From the NCBI RefSeq assembly GCF_000735455.1, contig NZ_JMPS01000068.1:1-64000 (forward strand): a stretch of DNA of 64,000 nucleotides. The letters are read 5' to 3'. Below, one piece after another: positions 49,589-58,917 of the stretch (the stretch's first letter is position 1; the number at the start of each line of letters is the position of its first letter). A program made the position numbers and the translations under genes. A model generated the notes under the pieces. That model had not been told where the DNA came from. It did not search any database and was given only the letters and a program-made list of their open reading frames with translations. The DNA comes from Yokenella regensburgei ATCC 49455. Its GTDB lineage: Bacteria > Pseudomonadota > Gammaproteobacteria > Enterobacterales > Enterobacteriaceae.

Positions 49589-50425
49589 ATGGCAGTTATC
49601 AATACTAACCTGTTGTCCCTGACCACTCAGAACAACCTGAACAAATCTCAGTCTTCTCTGGGCACCGCTATCGAGCGTCTGTCCTCCGGTCTGCGTATCA
49701 ACAGCGCGAAAGATGACGCTGCTGGTCAGGCGATTGCTAACCGCATGAACTCTCAGATCAAGGGTATGACCCAGGCCGCTCGTAACGCGAACGACGGTAT
49801 CTCCATGGTGCAGACCGCTGAAGGTAACCTGAACGAAATCAACACCAACTTACAGCGTATCCGTGAACTGTCTGTACAGGCAGCAACCGACACCAACGGC
49901 GCAACCGACCTGAAATCAGTTAACACTGAAATCACTCAGCGTCTGGCTGAAATCGACCGTATCGCTGGTTCCGCGAACTTCAACGGTAAAAAACTGCTGG
50001 ACGGTTCTGTCACTGGCGCCCTGAAAATTCAGGTTGGTGCAGGTACTTCTGCTAACGATACCATCGCTATCGACAGCACTGCGCTGATCAACGCCACTTC
50101 CGGTACCCTGGACGCTGGCCTGAGCACCTCCATCACTGATAACTCCTCTGCACAGGCAGTTATCTCTGCGGCCGATGCTGCTATCGCGAAAATCGATACC
50201 GCTCGTTCCAACATGGGTGCGATTCAGAACCGTTTCGAATCTACCATCAACAACCTGAACAACTCTATCAACAACCTGTCTGCTGCTCAGTCCCGTATCC
50301 AGGATGCTGACTACGCGACCGAAGTTTCCAACATGTCCCGCGCGCAGATCCTGCAGCAGGCTGGTACTTCTGTTCTGTCTCAGGCAAACCAGGTTCCGCA
50401 GGCAATGCTGTCCCTGCTGCGTTAA
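49589..50425 (+). CDS. fliC: Flagellin FliC (short form)
   Basis: 278 residues, against 498 in E. coli K-12. The N-terminal D0/D1 (AVINTNLLSLTTQNNLNKSQ, then SGLRINSAKDDAAGQAIANR) and C-terminal D1/D0 (NRFESTINNLNNSINNLSAA, ending VPQAMLSLLR) are complete. The exposed D2/D3 domains are almost absent, replaced by about 60 Ala, Thr and Ser-rich residues that offer possible sites for O-linked sugars. Short flagellins are usual in Enterobacter. A glycosylation gene set follows directly. Confidence 0.97.
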   Translation: MAVINTNLLSLTTQNNLNKSQSSLGTAIERLSSGLRINSAKDDAAGQAIANRMNSQIKGMTQAARNANDGISMVQTAEGNLNEINTNLQRIRELSVQAATDTNGATDLKSVNTEITQRLAEIDRIAGSANFNGKKLLDGSVTGALKIQVGAGTSANDTIAIDSTALINATSGTLDAGLSTSITDNSSAQAVISAADAAIAKIDTARSNMGAIQNRFESTINNLNNSINNLSAAQSRIQDADYATEVSNMSRAQILQQAGTSVLSQANQVPQAMLSLLR

Positions 50426-50444
50426 TATCGACGCACTTTGCACA

Positions 50445-50475
50445 AAAGGTTGCTGGCGACAGCAACCTTTTTTTC
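50445..50475 (+). terminator. Strong terminator after fliC
   Basis: AAAGGTTGCT-ggcgac-AGCAACCTTT followed by five T; separates fliC from the glycosylation genes. Confidence 0.93.
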
Positions 50476-50637
50476 GTCTCTCTCCAGGGAAGCCTGAGAG
50501 ACAATGTACAAAATAAGCCCCTGATCCTGCGTTTTATCCCCTCATCACTCCTGCATCTGCGGTGATACCGTAATCAGAATGACTTCTCTTTGCCTGAGCG
50601 AAGGCTGCTCCGTTTGCATCAACATTGAGCTAATAAC

Positions 50638-52062
50638 ATGAATAAGTTTTCACGTACCCGTGCGTTGCATCAGTACTATCGCGATGTATTTACCAAAGTC
50701 ATCGATTTACCTGATTCAGACAGGCTTCCTGCCCAGGCGGTTGCTGAAATTTTGCAGTTCCGCAACACCGACCTCGATACGATGAAACCCATTATCATGG
50801 CGACGGAAACCGGGCTCAGTGCGGAGAAAGAGGCGGCCCTGAAGGCCATGATGTATGCGCTAACCCTGGCGAACAATGCTTTCGATGTGAAGAACGAAGG
50901 GCAGCGTTATACCGTTCCGCCGGAAATGGCTGAGAGCATCACCAACTATATTGTTGCTGCTCTGCAGAGCGACAATTCGGTTACCAATCTGGTTGTCGCT
51001 ATTCAGATTTTATTCCGTATCAATGAAATTGAATCCGCGCTATTCCTTATATCTAATAATCTCTCCACGCTCAGCCAGCAGGCGGCGGTGCTTAAAATTC
51101 TGCTGCTGATTTGCCTGATGGAAGAAGATGACAATCAACTGCAGATAGTGATCCAGCATATGACGGCGGATTCTGAGCTGATTGGTGAGGATCCGTTCAC
51201 GCTGCTGATGATCGTCTGCGGTATTTATAAGCTGGGCGGTTGCCCTGATTCATATATTGATTTTACGCCGCTACAGAGCGCGCATACCGAACTTGATACC
51301 TCGCGCTATCAGTGGCTTATTCCGCACAGCAAAAATGGTAAAACCACGGTGCTGATTGCCTGCGACAAAGGCTATTTCCTCCAGCACGCCAAAGCGCTGG
51401 TGGCCTCTGTCTATGAGACTAACGGCTGCGAGCTGAATGTGCATCTGCATATTTATAACTGCGACGACGGGCTCGAAGCTCAGGTTCATGAACTTGCTGC
51501 CTGCTTCCCGGGGTTAGCGCTTTCTCTGAGTCATGAAGAGGTGAAAACCACGCAGGGGATCAACGTCCACTATGCTTCCCGTCGATTCGTATTCATGAGC
51601 CATGCGCTGGAAGTCTTTGCCGCACCGATCCTGCTGCTCGATGCCGACTGCCTGGTGCGCAATTCATGGCAAGCAACACTTACTGCGCTCGGAGCGCAGA
51701 AATTATTCCTGACCAACAACGAATCGGCACCGCTGTGGGAGCGTGTTCAGGGCGGCTTCCTGTACGCCGAGCCGGACACGATTTCACAGCGCTATCTCGA
51801 TATCGTCGCGCGCTTTATCGATCACAACCTGATGCGCGGGAATGTGGTCTGGTTCCTCGACCAGGTGGCGTTGTCGTTTGCCGTTGATGCGATGCCTGCC
51901 ATTGAGCAGATGAGCATTGGTCGGGTTGACCCCTCGCTAGTTATCGACACACGTCACCATGACCAGACGTTCAGTTGGGTGGTCACCACCTACAAAAAAG
52001 GCGGTGGCAACTGGCAGCAGTATAAAACCGCACTCTGCGAGAAATATTTCCCGGCACATTAA
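50638..52062 (+). CDS. Putative flagellin glycosyltransferase (GT-A type)
   Basis: 474 residues. The first ~225 are helical with no domain recognised. From about residue 235 a GT-A-like fold begins: TTVLIACDKGYFLQHAKALV, and a DxD-type metal site in APILLLDADCLVRN near residue 338. It looks like a distant family 8-type transferase but the family is uncertain. First of four genes between fliC and fliA, 41 bases before the next. That position and the presence of an OGT homologue point to sugar transfer to flagellin; donor and acceptor are unknown. Confidence 0.7.
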   Translation: MNKFSRTRALHQYYRDVFTKVIDLPDSDRLPAQAVAEILQFRNTDLDTMKPIIMATETGLSAEKEAALKAMMYALTLANNAFDVKNEGQRYTVPPEMAESITNYIVAALQSDNSVTNLVVAIQILFRINEIESALFLISNNLSTLSQQAAVLKILLLICLMEEDDNQLQIVIQHMTADSELIGEDPFTLLMIVCGIYKLGGCPDSYIDFTPLQSAHTELDTSRYQWLIPHSKNGKTTVLIACDKGYFLQHAKALVASVYETNGCELNVHLHIYNCDDGLEAQVHELAACFPGLALSLSHEEVKTTQGINVHYASRRFVFMSHALEVFAAPILLLDADCLVRNSWQATLTALGAQKLFLTNNESAPLWERVQGGFLYAEPDTISQRYLDIVARFIDHNLMRGNVVWFLDQVALSFAVDAMPAIEQMSIGRVDPSLVIDTRHHDQTFSWVVTTYKKGGGNWQQYKTALCEKYFPAH

Positions 52063-52102
52063 CCCTGTGCCGTCTGTACAGATTTGAATACGGAAGCGAC
52101 CA

Positions 52103-55100
52103 GTGAAAACGTTGTACCAGAATCGATACCTTACGCCCGCGTCTTTGCGCGCCAGCGCCATGCTGAGCGGCATGGAGACGGCACCTTCCGCCCATGCCCG
52201 CATCATGGAGCTGGGATGTGGCAGCGCAGAAACGCTCATTGCCCATGCTCGCGCATGGCCACAGAGCGTGTGCATTGGCATTGATATTGATGAGCAACTG
52301 ATAGCGCAGGCAGGTAGCACCATTGCCGCCCTTGAGCTCAGCAACGTTGCGACTTATGCCATCGGGTTGAACGATCTGCTGGCCGTCTCTCCTGGAGAGC
52401 TTGATTACATCATTTTGCATGGCGTCTTTGCCTGTCTGGGTGAGGCCGAGCGTGAGGCGGTGCTGGCATGGTGCCAACAGCACCTGGCTGCTAACGGTAT
52501 TATCAGTCTACGGCACGCCGTATTACCCGGAGGTAGCGAAGCGCAGCAGCTTCGCGATGCACTGGCGTTTCATATTCAGCGTGGCGATGCCAACGACTCC
52601 CCGTTGGTGAGCGCCAGAGCCATGCTCGGATGGATGGCGCTGACTTTGCCTGAGGGGAGCCTCAGGCAAACGGTGCTGGAAGCCGAAGCGCTGGACGATA
52701 ACGCGCTGACCGTTCAGTGGCTGCTGGAGCCCGCGCCGGCTCGCTGGTATAGCGAATTCTGCCAGCAGTTGGCAGGACAAGGCCTGTACCCGCTGGGCGA
52801 TGCACTCCCGCACGCTTCGCTGGCAATTGCCTGTGGGGAGAGTATTCATCAGTTGCACAGTGCAATCGCCAGCGGTACGTCGCACGCGATTGCCCAGCAG
52901 TATCTCGACATTGCAACAGGTCGGGGGGAGCGGGTGACGCTGCTGACCACTCAGGCAGAACGTGGCGTTCCTGCAGAACCCAATCTTGCGAGGCTCGAAG
53001 ACCTGCACTGGGCGGGTAATTTCACCCGAATGGTGACCGACAAAGGGTTTATTGCCAACGGGCATCTCAGCGCCAGCGGTCAGCCGCTCAGTACGGAAAA
53101 CCCGGTCATGCTGCAAATTCTCGATCTGCTGGGCGCGGCGTGGCCGCTGAGCCTCAGCGTGGAGCAACTGATCTTCAACACACGGCTGCCGGAAAAAAAT
53201 GATGAGGTCCGTGAGCCAGTGCTCGCTGCGTTAACCGAACTTTTTCTGCTCCGCCCGGAAGGGCTGCACTGGAGCGCCGAGCCGGGGCCGTATAACGCGA
53301 ATAGCCAAAACACGCTGCTGGTGCTGGGGGATAGCGAACTGACCAACCTGTGGGGCGTCGGCGTTGAGGTCACCGCTGGGGAGCGGGAGTACCTGGCCGG
53401 TGCGATGACGACGGTGGATGATGAGAGCTGGCAGCATTTCTTATCGCTGCGCGCTAAAGGTGTGCTGATTGGTTCTGCTCAGGCCTGGAAAGTGGCGATA
53501 CAGCGGTTCCTACGCGAAGGAACACTTTCCCGCCTGAAGCCGATGATTACTACGCTGCTGTTACTGAGCGTGGGTATGAAACGGGGTGGCCTGCTCGCCG
53601 ATAACGTCGGCGTACCGGAGTTACCTGCGCCAGAAGACGATGGTGCTATTGATGAATTATACAGCCACGTCAATTTGCTGATTCGTCAGGGGAAATCCCA
53701 GCAGGCGCGCGAATATACCTTCGCGTTATTGAACGAATCACCCGACGATCTGCATATTCTGCGCTGCTATTCGCGCACCTGTGTCCTGACCAGCGCCTGG
53801 CAGGAAGCGCTGTCGGCGCTTTGCCAACTGATGGGGCACTTCTGCTCCAGCCTCGATATTTACTACGACCTGGCGACGGCGTTGCAAAAGACCGGCGATC
53901 GTCATCATGCGCAGAAAATTATCCATGGTTTGCTGCGCCTGGACAGCAAAAGTGCCGGGTTCTGGCACTCGCTGGCTACGCTACACCAGATGCAGGGCCA
54001 GGCGCAGTTAGCGGAAAAATGCAGCCGTGAGGCTTTCCGCCATCAGCCAAATAATGCCCGCTATCTTGGGACGCTGGGAGTGATCCTCAGCGATAACCAG
54101 AAGCTGGATGAAGCCAGATACTTCCTCGAAAAAGCGCTGGAGCTGAAGCCGAATGATTTTGACTGCTTCACCAGCCTGCTGTTCGTGTTGACCCACGATC
54201 ATACGGTGACCGCGCAGCAGCAGCTGGAGATGCATAAAGAGTACGGCCGCCGGGTGGATGCCTGGGCGGCGGGCGAGATGCTCGAGCACTATGCGCCAGT
54301 GGATAAAAATCCGACGCGGAAATTACGCATTGGTTTTGTCTCGGGCGATCTGCGTAACCACCCGGTCAGCAACTTCCTGCTGCCGTTCTGGGACAGCTTT
54401 AACCGCGAGCACTTTGAACTGGTGGGCTATAACGCCTCGCCGACCCACGACTGGATGACCGACAGGTTACAGGCAGGGGCGGTGCTGTGGCGCAATGTCG
54501 AGCTGATGAGCGATGTAGAACTGGCAAAACAGATTAACGCTGATGCCATCGATATTCTTATCGATCTCTCGGGGCATACCACCTACACGCGTATTCCGGC
54601 GTTTGCACTGCGACCGGCACCGGTACAGATGACGTGGATTGGTTATCCGGGCACTTCCGGTATTGCGGCGATGGATTATCGCCTGCTGTCGATGGGCTGT
54701 CTTAATCCACCGGGTCTGGAAAAACAGTTCCTCGAAAAAGTGATTTACGTACCGATGGATAAGCTGTTTTCACCCGAGAAGAACAGTCCGGAAATCAGCG
54801 AACTGCCCGCGCTCAGTAAGGGTTACATCACCTTTGGTAGCTTCAACCGACCAAAGAAAATTAACCCGGAAGTGCTGCAGCTGTGGGCTTCGATCCTCAC
54901 TCAGTATCCGCAATCACGGCTGCACATTGGCTTTATGGATGATGAACGTATCAGGCGGCAGATAACGCGGCAGCTCGTCGAGCTTGGCGTGGCGGAAGAG
55001 CGCCTCTCGTTCCAGGGGCGTATGCCGCTGCTGGAGTATCTGGCAAGCCACGATCGGGTAGATATTTTGCTCGATACCTTCCCATATACCGGCGGCACGA

Positions 55101-55453
55101 CGACAAACCACGCGGCGTGGATGGGCGTACCGACCCTGACGTTGTGCGGTGAAACCCTGGCCTGCAGACAGGGCGTTGAAAATATGAACAGTTATGGATT
55201 GCACCAGTTTATCGCCATGGATAAGGCGGATTTCGTCAGCAAAGCGCTGTACTGGCGCGATCATTTTGACGAACTGAACGCAATTCGACGTGGCATGCGC
55301 AGCCAGATCCCGGTGGAAACTGAAAACGGATTCAGCGCGGCCGGACATCTGGAGTATGCGCTGCGTCACGCATGGGCGCTGTACTGCAAGGGCCAGCCTG
55401 CGCAGTCATTTGTGATTGAAGAATCAGGCAACGCAGTACCACTAGTACGTTAA
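52103..55453 (+). CDS. Methyltransferase-TPR-O-GlcNAc transferase-like (GT41) fusion protein
   Basis: 1116 residues from GTG 52103 (GGAAG ahead). Residues about 20-170 are a SAM-dependent methyltransferase (motif I ELGCGSAETL at 36-45, then IGIDIDEQLI), followed by what looks like a methyltransferase regulatory region to about 500. TPR-like repeats lie at about 515-700 (YLGTLGVILSDNQKLDEARY). Residues about 735-1105 are an OGT/SPINDLY domain: FVSGDLRNHPVSNFLLP, DLSGHTTYTR, GYPGTSG, GSFNRPKKINP, and DTFPYTGGTTTNHAAWMGVP. GT41 enzymes attach sugars to Ser/Thr. One protein could therefore both glycosylate flagellin and methylate it or its sugar; this is inferred from position and domains. Confidence 0.85.
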   Translation: MKTLYQNRYLTPASLRASAMLSGMETAPSAHARIMELGCGSAETLIAHARAWPQSVCIGIDIDEQLIAQAGSTIAALELSNVATYAIGLNDLLAVSPGELDYIILHGVFACLGEAEREAVLAWCQQHLAANGIISLRHAVLPGGSEAQQLRDALAFHIQRGDANDSPLVSARAMLGWMALTLPEGSLRQTVLEAEALDDNALTVQWLLEPAPARWYSEFCQQLAGQGLYPLGDALPHASLAIACGESIHQLHSAIASGTSHAIAQQYLDIATGRGERVTLLTTQAERGVPAEPNLARLEDLHWAGNFTRMVTDKGFIANGHLSASGQPLSTENPVMLQILDLLGAAWPLSLSVEQLIFNTRLPEKNDEVREPVLAALTELFLLRPEGLHWSAEPGPYNANSQNTLLVLGDSELTNLWGVGVEVTAGEREYLAGAMTTVDDESWQHFLSLRAKGVLIGSAQAWKVAIQRFLREGTLSRLKPMITTLLLLSVGMKRGGLLADNVGVPELPAPEDDGAIDELYSHVNLLIRQGKSQQAREYTFALLNESPDDLHILRCYSRTCVLTSAWQEALSALCQLMGHFCSSLDIYYDLATALQKTGDRHHAQKIIHGLLRLDSKSAGFWHSLATLHQMQGQAQLAEKCSREAFRHQPNNARYLGTLGVILSDNQKLDEARYFLEKALELKPNDFDCFTSLLFVLTHDHTVTAQQQLEMHKEYGRRVDAWAAGEMLEHYAPVDKNPTRKLRIGFVSGDLRNHPVSNFLLPFWDSFNREHFELVGYNASPTHDWMTDRLQAGAVLWRNVELMSDVELAKQINADAIDILIDLSGHTTYTRIPAFALRPAPVQMTWIGYPGTSGIAAMDYRLLSMGCLNPPGLEKQFLEKVIYVPMDKLFSPEKNSPEISELPALSKGYITFGSFNRPKKINPEVLQLWASILTQYPQSRLHIGFMDDERIRRQITRQLVELGVAEERLSFQGRMPLLEYLASHDRVDILLDTFPYTGGTTTNHAAWMGVPTLTLCGETLACRQGVENMNSYGLHQFIAMDKADFVSKALYWRDHFDELNAIRRGMRSQIPVETENGFSAAGHLEYALRHAWALYCKGQPAQSFVIEESGNAVPLVR

Positions 55454-55507
55454 CAGGTTAAACAGGCGATTTTCGGTTTCAACTACACCGTCTCGCAGAG
55501 GTCATTG

Positions 55508-56641
55508 ATGAAAGATATCTACGTCACCAGCCCACTACTGCCTCCTCTGGAGGAGTTTATTCCGTACCTGGAGAAAATCTGGGACAACAAAAATCTCACC
55601 AACGGGGGAGAGTGGCACCAGCGCCTGGAAAAAGAGCTGGCTGAGTATCTGGGCGTGGAGCATTTGTGCTTGTTTGCCAATGGCACCCTGGCATTGTTAA
55701 CGGCGCTGCAGGCGCTGCGTATCACCGGCGAAGTGATAACCACACCGTACTCGTTCGTCGCTACCTCACATTCGCTGCTGTGGAACGGGTTAACGCCGGT
55801 ATTTGCCGATATCGACCCGGTCACCTGCAACATCGATCCGGATAAACTGGAGGCGCTGATCACACCGGCTACCTCCGCTATTCTGCCGGTGCACTGCTAT
55901 GGCATTCCGTGCGACGTCGATAAAATTCAGTCGATTGCCGATGCCTGGGGACTGAAAGTGATATATGACGCGGCTCACGCGTTTGGGGTGAAGAAGAATA
56001 ACCAGAGCGTGCTGAACTACGGCGATCTCTCCATCCTGAGCTTCCACGCGACCAAGGTGTTCAACACCTTTGAAGGCGGCGCGATTATCTGCCCGGATGC
56101 CCGCATGAAGCAGCGCATCGATTATCTGAAAAACTTTGGTTTTGCCGGCGAAACTACCGTGGTGGCACCGGGGATTAACGCCAAAATGAACGAAGTGCAG
56201 GCGGCGTTTGGCCTGGTACAGCTCGGGCATATTGATAACGCACTGGCGAGCCGGGCGGAGATATACCAGCGTTACTGCGAATGGCTCAGTGATATTCCCG
56301 GCATCAGCATGTTCTCTGTGACCGATGACGTAGAATGGAACCACGCTTATTTCCCGATTCGCATTGAGAGCGAGTTTCCGGTAAGCCGTGACTGGGTGTA
56401 TGACGCGCTGAAAGCGCAGGGAATATACTCGCGCCGCTATTTCTATCCGCTCATCAGCTCCTTCTCAATGTACCGACACTTGCCGTCGGCGCAGCCGGAT
56501 ACATTACCGGTCGCCAATGACATTTCGGAGAAAATATTGTGTCTGCCGATCTTCCCTTATTTAAGCATCGACGATCAGGCGCGGGTGGTGAATATTATCC
56601 GTGAGCAGGCAGGATTAGCCATGGTGGATAAAGTGGCATGA
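55508..56641 (+). CDS. Nucleotide-sugar aminotransferase, VioA-like (DegT/DnrJ/EryC1 family)
   Basis: 377 residues from ATG 55508. PLP-dependent fold with catalytic Lys in LSFHATKVFNTFEGGAI near residue 185, and IYDAAHAFGVK with the conserved Asp/His. The pattern, including FANGTLALLTALQALRITGE and TTPYSFVATSHSL, recalls VioA, which makes dTDP-4-amino-4,6-dideoxyglucose (viosamine) from the 4-keto sugar. The dehydratase (RmlB type) and nucleotidyltransferase are not in the window and would come from elsewhere. It shares four bases (ATGA) with the next gene. Confidence 0.8.
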   Translation: MKDIYVTSPLLPPLEEFIPYLEKIWDNKNLTNGGEWHQRLEKELAEYLGVEHLCLFANGTLALLTALQALRITGEVITTPYSFVATSHSLLWNGLTPVFADIDPVTCNIDPDKLEALITPATSAILPVHCYGIPCDVDKIQSIADAWGLKVIYDAAHAFGVKKNNQSVLNYGDLSILSFHATKVFNTFEGGAIICPDARMKQRIDYLKNFGFAGETTVVAPGINAKMNEVQAAFGLVQLGHIDNALASRAEIYQRYCEWLSDIPGISMFSVTDDVEWNHAYFPIRIESEFPVSRDWVYDALKAQGIYSRRYFYPLISSFSMYRHLPSAQPDTLPVANDISEKILCLPIFPYLSIDDQARVVNIIREQAGLAMVDKVA

Positions 56642-57276
56642 GACTCGGTATTTATGGTGCGGGCGGGCAGGGCCGGGAGACGTTGGTTCTGGCGCGCCAA
56701 ATTAACCGGCTTTCATTTCGCTGGAGCGCAATATTCTTTATTGATGATGTGACCGGGGAAAAGGTTATCAGTGGTGCCGATGTAGTGCGCTTTGCTGACC
56801 TCGACTTCAGTAATCTGGAGATTAGCATTGCGTTGGGCGAGCCTTTTCAGCGGCAGAGGCTCGCCGAAAAAGTGGCACCAAAAGCACCGCTGGCGACGCT
56901 TATACACCCTGGGGTGTTTGTCCCGGAGGATTCATTGATTGGTCAGGGCAGTATCCTGGCTCAGGGCGTTTTTCTCTCCTGTGACGTTACCCTCGGTGAG
57001 AACGTCCTTGTTCAGCCGAACGCTTATATCAGCCATGACTGTGAGATTGGTCCACACAGCGTCATCAGCAGCCAGGTCTCACTGGGAGGGCGCACCCGAA
57101 TTGGCGCCCGGAATTTCCTTGGGATGAACGCGGTGGTGAAAGAGAAAGTCACCCTCGGAGACGATGTGGTGATCGGCATGGGCGCGGTGGTACTTGATGA
57201 TATTGCGGATAGCCGCGTTGCGTTTGGTCATCCTGCGCGAATTCAACGTATGAACAATAAACGGATTTTTAGCTAA
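56638..57276 (+). CDS. Sugar O/N-acyltransferase with left-handed beta helix (NeuD/VioB-like)
   Basis: 212 residues. An N-terminal Rossmann-like domain (MRLGIYGAGGQGRETLVLAR) precedes hexapeptide repeats (FVPEDSLIGQGSILAQGVFL, then VLVQPNAYISHDCEIGPHSV), the NeuD/PglD architecture. It should acetylate the amino sugar made by the aminotransferase it overlaps, giving for instance an N-acetylated 4-amino-4,6-dideoxy sugar for flagellin. Exact substrate not determined. Confidence 0.85.
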   Translation: MRLGIYGAGGQGRETLVLARQINRLSFRWSAIFFIDDVTGEKVISGADVVRFADLDFSNLEISIALGEPFQRQRLAEKVAPKAPLATLIHPGVFVPEDSLIGQGSILAQGVFLSCDVTLGENVLVQPNAYISHDCEIGPHSVISSQVSLGGRTRIGARNFLGMNAVVKEKVTLGDDVVIGMGAVVLDDIADSRVAFGHPARIQRMNNKRIFS

Positions 57277-57437
57277 ACGGAACCGTCGTTTCAGCGGGCA
57301 TATTGCCGTAGCACGGGGTGCTACGGCATGATAAATGTTTAACTTTGGTAAAAATTAATATCTTAATATTCAATAAATTGAAATATAACCTGCAAATAAA
57401 CGCGTATTTAGACCACTATTCTAGCGATTAAAACACC

Positions 57438-57464
57438 TGTAGAAACGGATAATCATGCCGATAA
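57438..57464 (+). promoter_or_regulatory. Possible sigma-28 promoter for fliAZ
   Basis: GCCGATAA at 57457 is a perfect -10 element, 15 bases after TGTA, a weak -35. fliA is known to be partly autoregulated. The rest of the 213-base gap is AT-rich and should contain the FlhDC-dependent promoter. Confidence 0.45.
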
Positions 57465-57489
57465 CTCAACTAATGCAGGGCTGTTTATC

Positions 57490-58209
57490 GTGAATTCACT
57501 GTATACCGCTGAAGGTGTAATGGATAAACACTCGCTGTGGCAGCGTTACGTACCTTTGGTGCGCCATGAAGCATTGCGCCTACAGGTGCGGCTGCCGGCG
57601 AGCGTGGAACTGGACGATCTGCTTCAGGCGGGCGGCATCGGGTTATTGAACGCTGTCGAACGTTACGATGCTCTGCAAGGAACGGCATTTACCACTTACG
57701 CAGTGCAACGCATTCGTGGGGCAATGCTGGACGAACTGCGCAGCCGGGACTGGGTGCCGCGCAGCGTTCGGCGTAACGCCCGTGAAGTGGCGCAGGCGCT
57801 GGGGCAGCTGGAGCAAGAACTGGGGCGCAACGCGACGGAAACTGAGGTCGCGCAGCGGCTCGATATTTCTGTTGAAGATTATCGGCAGATGCTGCTGGAT
57901 ACCAACAATAGCCAGCTTTTCTCCTACGACGAGTGGCGGGAAGAGCATGGCGATAGTATCGAGCTGGTTACCGAAGAAAATCAGCAGGAAAACCCGTTAT
58001 TCCAGTTACTGGAGAGCGATTTACGCCAGCGCGTGATCGACGCTATTGAAGCGCTTCCGGAACGTGAACAACTGGTACTAACGCTTTATTACCAGGAAGA
58101 GCTGAATCTCAAAGAGATCGGCGCGGTACTGGAAGTGGGCGAGTCGCGGGTGAGTCAATTGCACAGCCAGGCTATTAAACGTCTGCGTACCAAGCTGGGT
58201 AGGTTATAG
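57490..58209 (+). CDS. fliA: Flagellar sigma factor FliA (sigma-28)
   Basis: 239 residues, the E. coli length, from GTG 57490 (MNSLYTAEGVMDKHSLWQRY). Regions 2 (LLQAGGIGLLNAVERYD, TYAVQRIRGAMLDELRS), 3 and 4 (LTLYYQEELNLKEIGAVLEV) are intact. It directs class 3 flagellar genes such as fliC and fliD and is held by FlgM until the hook is complete. Confidence 0.98.
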   Translation: MNSLYTAEGVMDKHSLWQRYVPLVRHEALRLQVRLPASVELDDLLQAGGIGLLNAVERYDALQGTAFTTYAVQRIRGAMLDELRSRDWVPRSVRRNAREVAQALGQLEQELGRNATETEVAQRLDISVEDYRQMLLDTNNSQLFSYDEWREEHGDSIELVTEENQQENPLFQLLESDLRQRVIDAIEALPEREQLVLTLYYQEELNLKEIGAVLEVGESRVSQLHSQAIKRLRTKLGRL

Positions 58210-58271
58210 GGTGGTGATGATGTCATCCCCCCTGAAAAATGCCGCACAACCAATGACAACCAGGAGTTATC

Positions 58272-58823
58272 ATGACGGTGCAGCAAGTAAAAAGACGGCC
58301 ATTAAGCCGCTATTTAAAAGACTTTAAACACAGCCAAACACATTGTGCACATTGCCACAAACTGCTTGATCGTATCACGCTGGTCCGTCGCGGCGAGATA
58401 GTCAACAAAATCGCGATTTCACGTCTCGATATCCTCATCAATGAAGAAGAGTGGCAGCTGGAGCGCCCCGACTGGGTGGCGCTGTGCCGCTTCTGCGGCG
58501 ATCTGTACTGTAAAGAGCAGAGCGACTACTTCGACATCATTGGCTTCAAACAATACCTGTTCGAGCAGACCGATATGAGTCCGGGCACCGTGCGCGAGTA
58601 CGTGGTTCGTCTGCGTCGCCTGGGAAACCACCTGAGCAGCCTCAACGTTTCGCGCGAGTTGCTGAGCGATGGCTATCTGGATGAAAATCTGGCGCCATGG
58701 CTACCGCCAACCAGCACCAATAATTATCGTATTGCCCTGCGAAAATATGCTCAGTTCCAGACCCATTTTCCAGCGCTAAAAATGCAGAATTTCGCTTATC
58801 CGGCAACCTCTGATATATATTAA
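58272..58823 (+). CDS. fliZ: Regulator FliZ
   Basis: 183 residues, the E. coli length, with the conserved GTVREYVVRLRRLGNHLSSL helix that resembles a phage integrase-type DNA-binding arm. FliZ represses many sigma-S promoters and tunes class 2 flagellar genes. It lies 62 bases after fliA in one operon. Confidence 0.97.
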   Translation: MTVQQVKRRPLSRYLKDFKHSQTHCAHCHKLLDRITLVRRGEIVNKIAISRLDILINEEEWQLERPDWVALCRFCGDLYCKEQSDYFDIIGFKQYLFEQTDMSPGTVREYVVRLRRLGNHLSSLNVSRELLSDGYLDENLAPWLPPTSTNNYRIALRKYAQFQTHFPALKMQNFAYPATSDIY

Positions 58824-58917
58824 ATTTGAATAAGATGTAGCGTAGTGGTTTTTGCCGAATGCGGTGAAAACCTTACACTACCACCAGAATTCAAACATTT
58901 GGGGTAACGGGGTCTCT

